Part shown: piece after piece, positions 35,269 through 45,723 of the stretch
Numbering within the stretch: the stretch's first letter is position 1
Layout of the letters: each line of letters starts with the position of its first letter
From: Copromyces sp. CBS 386.78
Lineage: Eukaryota > Ascomycota > Sordariomycetes > Sordariales > Sordariaceae
DNA: 64,000 nt
Assembly (NCBI GenBank): GCA_030685235.1
Contig: MU839147.1
Span: forward strand, 124,001 to 188,000
Direction of reading: 5' to 3'
Translations under genes and position numbers: made by a program
The notes under the pieces: model-generated
What the model was told of the DNA's origin: nothing
The model's input: only the letters and a program-made list of their open reading frames with translations
Database searches by the model: none

Positions 35269-37420
35269 ACCCTTCCGCTTGTCGAGCGCATCAACGGCAA
35301 ACACGTTTCCGCCAATGTTGAGAGCCAAGCTGGCATTAGCAGCAATGGGATCAGGGCTGACGGACCGTTCGATGCCGAGAGGCGTGTTGTTCTCCTTGGT
35401 TGGACTGGCATTAGCCCTGGGCGTCCTGCTGCCCATACTGCTACTCTGCCCACTCTGCCCTCCATACCAAGTCTGCCTGCTTCCGCTGCTCCTGGTAGCC
35501 TCCTGCTGAAGTTCCTTGGTACTCTTCCTCCTGAAGGGACTGTTGTTAGCAAAGAAGCCACTCTTCCTCTTGGGCAGCTCCTTCTTCTCGGGCGAGGCCG
35601 AGCCAGACTGTGCACCATTAGCGGGAACCAAATCGAGCGGGGTTTGCGGCGTCTGCGGTTGCTGCTGCTGCTGTTGTTGTTGTTGTTGTATCTGCTTCAC
35701 AGGCGAGACGGGACCAGTGGACTGCTGCAGCTGTTGTTGCAGCTCTTCCAAGGTCGGTTCGCTACTCTTATCTCCTCTGCTAGAGGGACGGGAAACAAGG
35801 TTAGTTGATGGTGCTGCTGCGTTGAGATCAAGATCTGAAGAAACTGGCCCCGGTGGACGGCTGAGCAATGCCATGCCGTCCAGCGGGTGCGGGCTAGTAG
35901 GAATAGGAGTAAAATCAGCCGAATCGTACTCAACGTTGTTGGCGGCACGTGGATTCTGCGGAACCCTTGCCACCTGCTGCTGTTGCTGCCTCCGCTGTTC
36001 CTCGTGAAGGCTGTGCTGCGTAGTCCTCCTCTGCTGTAACTGGGGTCTCTTTTGTACTAATTGTTGTTGTTGTTGCTGCTGCTGCTGCGGCGGCGGCGGC
36101 GCCGGTTGCTGCTGGGGAGGGGGAGCTTCAATCTGTTGTTGCTGAGGTGGCATCGTCAGTGCCGTTGGCGGAATGGTTGGAAGTTTGGACGGTGTGGCCG
36201 TGGTCTCGCGACTGCCGTTAACACCCACAGAGATATCATGGCCTAGCGTCTTCACCAATAAGTTGTTGGGATCGTGATGCGACTCGTACGTGCTCGGCTG
36301 TGGCGACGACGAGCGGAAGGCTGGGTTGATGCTCCTTGGGAACTGGGCTACCGAGAAGGCGTCGCTATCTGGCTCGACCGAGGCCTCGGACTGGGCGTCG
36401 ACATCACCGCGGCAAAAGTTGATGTACTTGGGAGGGTCCGGAATCTCCTGGCCAGTGCCCTTCTCCTTGATGAAGGTAGCAATATCCTTCTCAACCTCCA
36501 TCTTCTCCAGCGACAAGCGGATCTTCTCGCACGAGGCGTCATCGCTAACGCAAACGGTAGAGGCAATGTTAGCAAAGGTCCAGAGGCTGCTCTTTGTGAA
36601 ATCCAGCCTCTCCTCCTCCAGGTCCTGGAACTTGTCAGCGGCGGCCTTCCACTCTGTGTTCCAGCGGGCGGTAGTCTTCTCCAGGGCCTTGACGGCCGCT
36701 TCGTAGTCGGCATTGGAGTTGGCGAGGCTAATCTGTGTCTTTTCGAGTTTAGCCTTGTTCTTGCGTTCCTCCTGGCCCATGACCATGTGTCCTTGAGCGA
36801 GGTATCCCTTGATTTTGAGAGATTCCTGCTCGTAGCGGTCTCTTGTTTTGTTCACAGCCTGGGTCTGCTGTACCTTGACTTTCAGTAGCTTTTCGACTGT
36901 GTTCTGGATGATCTTGCGGCGCTCCTTCATGCCGCCTGCGAAGGCGACTAGTGGTTCTTCGAGTTCGCTTCTCATTTGGGCGGCGATGGCCTGGTGCTGC
37001 TTGCCCATGGATTCCACCTCCTGTCGGACAGTATCAAGGGAGACTCTTAGGGATCCCGACTCTTGCGATCCGAGGGATTTGCGGCTGAGGTTGAGTAGTA
37101 GTCGGGAGTATTCCTCTTCGATCTTTGCCCGCGCTGTTGTGTAGACAAGGTGTTAGTGCCCAGCCCTTTCCCATTATCTTCTCTTGAAGGGAGCATACCT
37201 GTGTAGAAGCTCTTAAGCTCATCGCAAGTGGTTTTGGCAGCGGACATGCGCTCGAGGAGAGGTTGAACACCAGCATCATCCTTGCCCCAGAAGTTGTTGG
37301 CGACTATATCCCAACGTTAGCTTTCTTTCTCCCTCCCATTCCCATTTCCCAGGCGCTGTCCGTGGCATGCTCACAGGATAGGGCCACCACAGCCGGCGCT
37401 TCGCTCGTGGCAGCCGGCAT
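33631..37420 (-). CDS. F-BAR and SH3 cytokinesis scaffold (Cdc15/Imp2/Hof1 family)
   Basis: Exons 37420-37375, 37303-37199, 37133-33885 and 33800-33631 give 1189 residues; all phases fit. The start reads MPAATSEAPAVVALS, and the first splice rebuilds SFANNFWGKDDAGV, the typical beginning of an F-BAR domain (about residues 16-270, with EEEYSRLLLNLSRKSLGS and a coiled-coil pattern). A long disordered middle has poly-Gln, Ser and Pro tracts. The last exon encodes an SH3 domain: AKAMYMYQAAIAEELGFAKG, then DGWWEA and GLVPSNYLQVL at the very end. The SH3 is invisible without splicing of 33884-33801. Family members bind membrane at the division site and link it to actin and septins; which paralogue this is cannot be said. 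Confidence 0.92.
35240..36088 (-). repeat. Poly-Gln coding tracts in the F-BAR gene
   Basis: CAG/CAA runs encode poly-Gln at about 35240-35269, 35659-35690 and 36060-36088. CAG and CAA are mixed, which stabilises the repeat against slippage. They are inside coding sequence and in frame. Confidence 0.85.
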
Positions 37421-38453
37421 CGCGCCTCTATTTTCGCAAAAAAACAAGGGGCGCGGCTTGCGATTCTCTTTGTTCCCGGTTGTTGTTTGTTTTCTTTTCC
37501 AGTCTCCTTATCGGTCGCAACTATTGCTTTATCGGTCTGCTTGTTCGTTTGGCGGTGAAGAAGTCGGTTTGGTTCCTGCGTCTTTGGTCTGGTGCAGTGG
37601 TACCTGCGTCTCGCGCAATTCCGAATTGTCGATCGTGGGTCGTCAAGCAGTCGTAGATCAGGTACGCACACCCATCAACCGAGTTTTCCACAGCGGGACG
37701 TCCCCCAACCTCTTTCGTTATAATCGCGGTTTCGTCTTCTTTGAATTCGTTTCGTTCGATGCGATTCGTTGTGACGTCGTTGTTTCCCTTGCTTGTCCAA
37801 GTCCAAGTATAATGTAAGTAGTAGCAGTTGCTTGTTGGACGGGAACCTGAAATGCCCCCCTGGCCCTGGGTTATCGTCGCCTGTCGGATGCTCGCTCGCC
37901 CGCTATCGATGTCGCACAACCACGCTACAAATGCTCAGCTCCAGGGCAGTTGAATTCCACTTGACAGCGCAACTCTTGGAAAGAACAGAGTATGGATCAA
38001 GATGTCGCGTCGCTGTGAAAAAAAAAGAAGGGGTATTTACCATTTCAGAACCCAAGTTCAGGTCCCTGGCTTTCAGGTGACTGATTGTCCGCTTCAGGTT
38101 CCTGTTTGCCAAGCACCAATTGGTGTCGGCAATTGTTGACTTTTATCCTAGACTTAGTTGCGGGGGGCAACAGGACGCTCTGGTTGGGTTCCATCGTCAG
38201 GGGTTGATGCTCATCCATCCATCCCGTCTTTTACCTCGGTGCGGAGACGGCACGATGCCATGTCGTCGTCGTCCACTGTCGCGTGCAGTATTTGGTCGCA
38301 TAAGCAGGTTGTTTTTGCTGTTGCCATGAGGGGATTCACACACGTGCCCGATGTGGATCTTGGTCGTTTAACGTCAGGTACAGAGGCAGAAACAATATTC
38401 ACATATCCATACATGAAAAAAGACACATCTATGATACAAAGGGGTAATAATAT
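37421..38453. other. Tandem intergenic region: F-BAR promoter and oms1 3' side
   Basis: Both neighbours are on the minus strand, so this holds the promoter and leader of the F-BAR gene and the terminator side of the methyltransferase gene. Short open frames have no conserved motif. Confidence 0.55.
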
Positions 38454-39959
38454 TCATTTCCCTTGGCTCTTGACCTTCAACTGCACCAGCACCGTAGTAC
38501 CGGCCTGGAACCACCCAGGTCTCTCAATCTTGACCACTTCCAAACCAGGCACCTTCTGCTCCGCCTCCTTCACCAACTTCTCGATATCCCTGTTCCACCA
38601 GCACCCGTACCGGCTAAAGTGCTGAGGCGCCCAGGCATCCAGTTTCTCGTTGATCCAATCCGACCAGCCCTTTCCGTGCTCCAGCAAGATGATGCGTCCA
38701 GTATCCGGCTTGACCACACCCGCCATGTTTTGCAACAAGGCAAGCGGGTTAGAAACCGAGCAGAGGCCGAAAGTCTGAACAACCGTATCATACTTGTTCC
38801 TCTCCTCCTCCTTCTCCCCAAACCTCGCCGGATAAGCAGGCGCCTCAGGCAGCTTAGCCTCAGCATCCCCCCTCACCAGCCTGATCCTGTCCTCCAGCGC
38901 CGAGACAAGCACCTCCTGCTCCTCACCCCTCTTACCCTCTCCAATCCTAGTCTCCTCACCACTTCCCTCTTTCGGCTTCAAAAACGCGGCGGTCTTGGGT
39001 ACCACCCTCTTCCCATCCGGGCCCAGCACGTTCTTCCTCAACCTTGCCCTCGCGACACCCATCATGCCCTCGCTAATATCCACCCCCGTGAACGTAAGCA
39101 TCTCGCCCTCGAGCGAGCCCGGCATCTTCATCTTGTCCACCCAATCCTTATCCCTTTTCTCTCCATCCTTGCCGCCCCTATCCAAAACGCTCCTGATCCT
39201 CTCCTTTGCCTTCTTCTCTTCTTCTGCCCTCTCCTCCTCCGTCAACTCCCTGCCAGTAATTGGGGTTTTGACCACCTCGCTCCAATCATAAAACTGCAAG
39301 TTCCTCCCCGTACCGACCGCCACCTCCAGAACGTGGCCCTTGACTCTGGTGCCGAGCCATTTTCTTAGCGAGCGGATGCCCATCAGTCTCTCGGGCATGT
39401 CAAGTCCGCTGTCGAACGCCATGGCCTTCTCGCGCAGGATCCAGTCGCTGACGACTGGGTCGGCTGTCAGCGAGTCGAGCTCGCGCGGACGGCCGGTCAC
39501 GGGTAATTGGGCCGTGGCGGGGTCGACGTGAGAGCAGGTATCGTCGGGGCCGCGGACGAGAGAGGTGATCATCATGGAGATGTAGGCGCCCATGACCAGG
39601 GCCGTGAGGCCCGAGAAGAGCAGGGGCCACCTGCGTTGCTGGAGGATGGTGCCGAGGTCTTGGGCTTCGTTGTTCGAGTTCGAGTTGGATTTGGGAGCTT
39701 CTTCTTTCCCTGTTGTTGGCCACACGGGAGTTGGCTCGAGGGCTGCTAGTTCAAAGGTTGGCTCGGGGGTTCTTTCTGGAACTGGTTGGCGGGCGGGGGT
39801 TGGACTGGACGGCCTGGACGCCGCCGCCTTGGACCGCGCAGGAAGCTTCTTGGACTTGGCAAGGAGGGAGGTGGTTGTGAAGGCTCGGGTGAGGGTGAGG
39901 CGGTTGGCTGTGAGGTGCTGGGAGGCTCCCCTGAGGGAGAGTGGTATCCTTGTTGCCAT
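38454..39959 (-). CDS. oms1: Oms1-like mitochondrial methyltransferase
   Basis: A single exon encodes 501 residues. The N-terminus is a presequence rich in Arg, Ser and Thr (residues 1-50), followed by a Pro-rich stretch and one membrane helix (about 111-134, PLLFSGLTALVMGAYISMM). The class I methyltransferase core begins at VLEVAVGTGRNLQFYDW (about 209-225, SAM-binding motif I) and continues with GVDISEGMMGVARARL, then DTVVQTFGLCSV and IILLEHGKG. This layout matches yeast Oms1, an inner membrane protein that suppresses loss of Oxa1. The substrate is unknown. About 60 Lys/Glu-rich residues separate motif I from GVDISEG, where about 20 are usual. It is divergent from the IMPACT-domain gene. 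Confidence 0.88.
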   Translation of the reverse strand: MATRIPLSLRGASQHLTANRLTLTRAFTTTSLLAKSKKLPARSKAAASRPSSPTPARQPVPERTPEPTFELAALEPTPVWPTTGKEEAPKSNSNSNNEAQDLGTILQQRRWPLLFSGLTALVMGAYISMMITSLVRGPDDTCSHVDPATAQLPVTGRPRELDSLTADPVVSDWILREKAMAFDSGLDMPERLMGIRSLRKWLGTRVKGHVLEVAVGTGRNLQFYDWSEVVKTPITGRELTEEERAEEEKKAKERIRSVLDRGGKDGEKRDKDWVDKMKMPGSLEGEMLTFTGVDISEGMMGVARARLRKNVLGPDGKRVVPKTAAFLKPKEGSGEETRIGEGKRGEEQEVLVSALEDRIRLVRGDAEAKLPEAPAYPARFGEKEEERNKYDTVVQTFGLCSVSNPLALLQNMAGVVKPDTGRIILLEHGKGWSDWINEKLDAWAPQHFSRYGCWWNRDIEKLVKEAEQKVPGLEVVKIERPGWFQAGTTVLVQLKVKSQGK

Positions 39960-40438
39960 GGTGAGGGAGGAGGTTCGGAGCTTGAGAGGTTAAAAAGGTT
40001 CCTCTTGGGGCTGGTGAGGATGATGGCAGAGTGTATCTATCCCCTTCTGTTATTGCATGTCTCAGTCACACGCTTCAAGAACCGTTTATCCTCAAAAGGC
40101 TAGCTGCCAAACCCCAAGCCCAAGCGTTTCAAGTTGGAGGAAGCTCACTCGGAGTCAAAAGCTTCGAAAGTCGTTCTGGTGTCGATGATATGCCCCACAA
40201 TTTTCGGCTGCCAAGCATCTGCAGTTAAAGGCGCGTTAAAGTGCGCCCTGCAGTGACGCTATTGGGACAGGGGTGCCCCGATCTTGTTCCCGGATCATCG
40301 TCAGCTTCGTCACTCATCAGCTTGACAACAAACAAACCATTTACACTTTATATCATCGGCTTAACTTTGACACAGAACTCAAGCTGTCCATTCGAGTAGC
40401 AACTGCAAGCACTAGTACAAGGACAAAGACCAGCTGCC
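39960..40438. promoter_or_regulatory. Bidirectional promoter, oms1 and IMPACT-domain gene
   Basis: The two start codons are 479 bases apart and diverge, so both promoters must share this segment. A CCAAT box is present on the minus strand at 40265-40261, about 300 bases from the oms1 start; a TGACG core is next to it at about 40253. Function is inferred from position. Confidence 0.5.
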
Positions 40439-42317
40439 ATGTCAGCACAACAAGACCTCCAAGAGCTCCTACGGCTCCTCACCGTTGGCCGCAAGACTCC
40501 AATGCTTCAAGCCATGGCTCAGATCAAGTCTCTACAGGCAGTTGATATCAGGAGGTAAGTCAGTTTCACATTTTCATGTTCTTCTTCCTCCGCTCACGCC
40601 ACCAAATCCGTATCACAAGATGATATCATCACCCCATTCATCAAGTCATGTTCACTTACAAGTCTCTAGCATCCAACAAATAGCCGAAGCACCCCTCGAC
40701 ACCATCAAATCCGCCCTTAACGACGAAAAGACAGCAAAGTCCCTCCAAAATGCCTGCAAAGCAGCCATGAAGCGGACCAGTACAGCAGGAAGCTCAGCAG
40801 CCACCAAACGCGGCGCCCCGTTATCAGCCAATTCCCCTTCCAAGCGCCTCAGACACGACGACAACCCACTTATGCCTTCCCGTACTCCCGCTGAAGAACT
40901 CACGCCTCAAGAACTGGAAGCCTCACTCGAACTTCCTTTGTGTCAAGACCAAGAACTCATCTCCCAGACCGTCCTGGAGACCAACCGCGCCCCTCTAGTC
41001 TTGGCTTTCGCCGTCGAACTACTGCGGCACACAAGGCCCGAGCAACCACTTTCCTCTCGACTGAGCTTGGGACAAGCACTAGTCAGCGCCAACTCGCGCT
41101 CAAAGGCTGTAAGCATCGGTCTGGCTGCCAAGGGACCTAGTGCCGAAGAAGAAGAAGGGTTGATAGGCTCAGGCCAGCCAAGGGTGAAAGTAATGGGGAG
41201 AGAAGTTCCCGTGCTGAAGCGGGGAGGGTATGAGTGGAAGGAAGAAGAAATCATTGAAAGCACAACTCAGCAGGACCAGTCAACAACTAGGCAGTGGTCA
41301 AACGAGTCAAAAGAACAAACCCAACCACCACCACCACCACCACCACCCAAAACCGTCCACCCCTTCTTCCAACCCTCCAACTCCAACATCCACTGGTCTC
41401 CCTCCGGCCCTCCCCTCATCTCCAAAGACTCCCGCTTTCTCGCGCACTCCACCCGCCTCACCTCCCCTTCCCAAGAAAAGATTCTCCTCAACAACCTCTT
41501 CCGCACCCATCCAAACCTAGAATCAGCATCCCACAACGCCTGGGCTTACCGAGTCCGCTCCCAGCCCAGTGGGAGGATAACAGAGAAATCCTTCGACGAC
41601 GGCGAACAAGGCGCCGGCGACCTTATGCTAAGAATCATGAGAGAGATGGACATAGACGATACGCTGGTGGTGATGACGAGGTGGTTCGGCGGGACCATGT
41701 TGGGGCCGGATCGGTGGCGGCTGATGAGGAGTGTGGTTGGTGCTGCGTTGAACGAGAGGGGGAGAAAGACTTTTACCTCCTCCTCCAGCAGCGCAGAACT
41801 GGAAGAGGGAGGAGGAGAGGCCGTTTGGGGGTTGGATGTTGAGGGGATGTCGTCCAAGTCTACGGTCACGGGTGGAAGTGGAAAAAACAAGGACGGTGGT
41901 TACGCGACGACGACGGGGGTGGTAGGCATGCAAATCCACAAACCCGAGATGGCTCGGAACTACCTCTTGCGAAGCTTCCACACAGCCACCACTTCTTCTT
42001 CTCAAGCTGCGCCTGGTGGGGACCGGGGAACAACAGAACAGAAAAAGACGACGACGACGACGACGACGACAAAAACCAAAAAGACGCAGAAGCAGTTGGA
42101 GGCCGAGAGGGAGGAGAACTTGGGGTTGTTACTGGGTGCTCTAAGGCTGTTGTTCGATAGCTGGAAGGGCCATTCGACGGCTGCGGAACTGGATAAGAGG
42201 GCGTGGGCGTGGTATACGGCTGTCAGACCGGATGTCGAGGCCGGACCGGCGGGTTGGGGAGCGAAGGGACGGTTGGAGTTGAAGAGGATTTTGGACTTGA
42301 GACGGACGGAGCAATAG
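40439..42317 (+). CDS. IMPACT (UPF0029) domain protein, fungal-type N-terminus
   Basis: Exons 40439-40554 and 40670-42317 give 587 residues; the 115-nt intron (ag|gtaagt...tag|c) restores DIRRSIQQIAEAPLDTIKSA. Residues 1-75 form a helical block ending with NACKAAMKR that I know only from this fungal group. A poorly ordered Pro-rich linker follows. The IMPACT domain runs from SRFLAHSTRLTS to MRSVVGAALNE (about 300-440) with the signature SHNAWAYRV, DDGEQGAGDLMLRIM and VVMTRWFGGTMLGPDRWRLM. A second conserved-looking helical part lies at the C-terminus. Yih1/IMPACT proteins dampen Gcn2 through Gcn1, but they carry an RWD domain which is not visible here, so the same role is not implied. Confidence 0.82.
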
Positions 42318-42473
42318 AGTCAAGTTAATGGTGTATGTAGACTTTACTCGTTCGTTCGTTCGTTCTTCTTCCTGTCCGTTTTTGTGTTGTAGGCCATTGT
42401 CTCGGATTCATGTAGAGACGGAGGTAGGTTTTGTTCCTGATACCCCTCCTCCATCCCCGTCACTTTTGTTCAT

Positions 42474-42519
<46 letters not shown>

Positions 42520-42521
42520 GT

Positions 42522-42577
<56 letters not shown>

Positions 42578-44342
42578 CGTCCGTCTTCTGGTGTACATAC
42601 ATACATACCTACCTGCGTATTGTATCTGCACTTACCTACCTAGTTAGGTACGGTCCAGATGACCTTCCACTTTTCTGTGTGTGTGTGGGAGGGAGAGCAT
42701 TCCAGGGCCGGGGGTGTCCAACAACATCCATCGGCTCTCGTCTCATCCGAGCCTTCTACTAGAAAGGCAAGAGATACCTCTGGACACCATTTCTACTTTT
42801 TCCAGAGTTTCCGTGCCTGACGTACAACCATCAAGATTCACGTCGGACACGTACGTACGTGTGAAAGGTACCAATAACAACCGAAGCTTGACACTGTAGT
42901 ATCATAAAGAGAGACTTGGAAGACGGCACTTCGCAAATCATAGATCACGTATCTCTCTCTCTCTAGCTTGGGCGTTTTCCCTACCAAGGCCTTCATCCAA
43001 TTTTGGCCTCGCTAATACAAAAACAAAAACGAGACCATCTTGTGTTAAAGAGGTGATGTGAAAGAGTGTGATTCATCCCCCCACCGAAGACTCCGCAAGC
43101 ACAGATCGGGATCTTGCTTTCAGTGTAACACTTCATTTGATGCGGTGCGAGATACCGTAGTCCCTGAATCTGCAGATTCCCGTGAAAAGGGTCCATTGCT
43201 CGTTTGATGACCACCCAAATATGAGAAGGGCAGGCTTGGTAGGGGTCGGTAGTTGACAACATATCCATCAATAAGCATGCAGTCACCGAGGCAATGAACC
43301 AAATGTAGCAGCAAAATAGGAAGCGCCTGTCTTCTTTCTAGATATAGGATTGAGTCGAGCTTTCTAGCAGTAGTATAGTATAAAAACTCCAAATCTGTTT
43401 TTTTTCCAACCACCTTTTTCTTTCTCTTCTCTCTTTCAAATGTTTTTCCTTCTTGTCGTTTTGTCTATCTTGGAACATGAACATGATGTTTTTTTTCTCT
43501 CTGATCTCATCCTCTCTGGCTTTTCCCTTTTGTGTATCACCACATACTGCCCGCTCTCTGTATCTCAAGAAAGGGGCAGGAAATCCGGAAAGTATCGGTG
43601 ACTTTCCATCTTCTTTCGTTCCTTTCATACGCTTGACTGGCCTTGCTGCGCCTCTTTGCAACTGTGGGATAATAACCCAAACCCAGTGGTTGTTTTGTTG
43701 TTGTTGCAAAGAGACTCGAAAAAGAAGTGGGTTGGGTCGCAGTGTTCACCGACATGCTGCGCCCAGGGTATTCGCTTGACAACGCAATCTCCGTCCTCCT
43801 AATGTATGAAAATCCATCCCTAGGTATCCAGGCCATTCGTGTTGCTCTCTCCTCATCACGGCACCATTTCCAGGTGCTCGTGGCATCCTTCCGTCTCCCA
43901 TTACTGGTAAGGATGACTGACTGAAAAAAAAAAAGAAACGCAAAAATAATCCAGAAGTGTTGTAAACCACATAAGTGCAATGAGGGAGATTTCCATCGAT
44001 CCCGTGAAAGCAAAAAGAAATGTTCAAAAGAAAAAAAAAAGCCAACCATCTGACACCTTCCTTGACATGCCCACATCAGCTGAAAGTCATAAACGCCATT
44101 TCGTGACCCAGCCTCGTCTATGGGATGAACCGACCCGTAAATGCCCCCGTGAACCCCCCTTTGAACTCCTGTAAACCCCCTCAAAGTGATCTGTTCGTAG
44201 CACACACACTTGTTTCAAATCGTACACACATTGCGCCGTTGCGCCACATGGCTTGACTTCCGAAACTTGGAAGCTGCCCAGAAGCCCCGACTTCAGTCGT
44301 AAGAAAATAGTCACGAGAAAGAAAAGTGGTGGGGAAAGGGGA
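42318..44342. other. Convergent intergenic region
   Basis: This lies between the 3' ends of the IMPACT-domain and GDS1 genes. It is dominated by the long T tract and by pyrimidine-rich DNA. No gene is supported. Confidence 0.6.
42476..42577. repeat. 102-nt T homopolymer tract with a GGTG interruption
   Basis: Forty-three T are followed by GGTG (42519-42522) and then 55 T. It lies about 160 bases beyond the IMPACT-domain stop codon. Such length is error-prone in sequencing, so the exact count is unsure. Confidence 0.9.
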
Positions 44343-45723
44343 TCAGAAATCATCCAGGAGACAATCAAGCTCATCGAGCTCGATGTTCTCTGGGTTGCGA
44401 TCCCACTCGAGCATCGCATCGAGCTTGCGCCAGCTCTCGGACTCACTGGCACCGCCGATCTCCTTCCGGCCGTAGTTCAAGGACATCATGGTCGAGGATG
44501 GCTTCATCGCAGGACTCGTAAGATACGACGTCCGCTCACCGAACAACAACACATTATCATCTTTGGGGCAAAAGTCAATGTCCATAGCGGTGTTCACAGG
44601 GGAAGACGCAGACAGTTCACCATTGAGTTTCCGTTTTTGCAGGCCGGTGGCGGTCTGTGTGAACTCCTTCTCGTCCTTCTCAAGCGGAGGAGAGACACCG
44701 CGGTGATTGCGGCCGCTCTGACTGTTGTTCGAGGAGTGGACCCCGGACAGGCAGTAGCGTGTGGAGAATGAGCCAATTGGTGTGCTGGGCATAGGGATGT
44801 CGTCCTCCATGTCGTCGAACTCGGGGCTCGAAAGGTCCACCTCGGGGCTGGGGCTAAGCTCACGTCGCCGGTCAAGGTCGGACTCATCGGTCCCCGATGC
44901 GGCGCTTGAGATGCTAGGCGAGATAATAGCACGAGAGGCAAGATTTAGCGCAGCCGCCTGAGCCGGGTCAGGAAGCGGCTGGTGGGGGCATGTGGTGAGA
45001 TAAAAGTAGGTGCGGCGCGGGTGAACAGACTCGAGCTCCTTGCCAATCGGGCACGGAGACGAAACGTTCCAGCACGTCCTCTTGAGGTATGTAGACAAGC
45101 GAGACGAAACAATGGCGCATGGGTTGGCAGATCTGATGGAGCGGAACAAAGTTAGCGAAACATGGTCTTGCAATGACAATGGGCACGAGGTGAACTCACT
45201 GTTGAACAATCTTCAACTGCTGCATCAAGACGGCAGCAAGCTCCTTGACCAAGTGCGGCCTGTTGCCAGTATTTTGGAGCTGGACGATGACAGCCTCAAC
45301 AATGTCATCATTGATAGCCTCGAAGTCAATTGGCCTGGCAGGATCGTCGCACTCGACAGACTGGCGAGCACCGCCCGGAGAAGGAGGGGGTGTATTTTGG
45401 AACCTAACGGTCTCACGCTCCTCGCGCTTCTTTTGTTGGGGTTCGGACGGATGCGCGCGGCCTTCGGTCTCGACAGCGCTGTGCGTGCGCTTAAGCTTCT
45501 TGGAGGAGGTAGACTCCGCTTTCGAGCTGCTTGTATTTGAGGGAGTAGGCGAGGCCATGTTTGCTGCTCTGTGTGATCTTGTGTGGGAGCTAGTGTGGGA
45601 AGAGTCCTTTTGTTCTTTTGAAGCCCTGCTTGCGGCCGCGGCGGCTCTTGAGTCTTTGGAAGTAGGGACGTGGATGCCGAGCGAAGGCAGAGAGAGGGAC
45701 TTGCGACGGGTATTGTACGGCAT
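44343..45723 (-). CDS. GDS1 winged-helix domain protein
   Basis: Exons 45723-45200 and 45132-44343 give 437 residues; the intron is 67 nt (ca|gtgagt...cag|a). The start is MPYNTRRKSLSLPSLGIHVP, then a basic Ser-rich stretch. The conserved domain begins near residue 135 (FEAINDDIVEAVIVQLQN) and runs through LVKELAAVLMQQLKIVQQSA (rebuilt by the splice) and RLSTYLKRTCW to HPRRTYFYLTTCPHQPLP. This is the winged-helix block of fungal GDS1-type proteins. The C-terminus is acidic and Ser-rich and ends ELDELDCLLDDF, resembling an acidic activation tail. Yeast Gds1 is linked to growth on nonfermentable carbon; DNA binding is presumed from the fold. Confidence 0.82.

Noticed and set aside
40485..40669. 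Frame reading through the first intron of the IMPACT-domain gene
   Set aside because: The spliced form with ATG at 40439 gives a coherent helical N-terminus; the read-through product of intron DNA does not.
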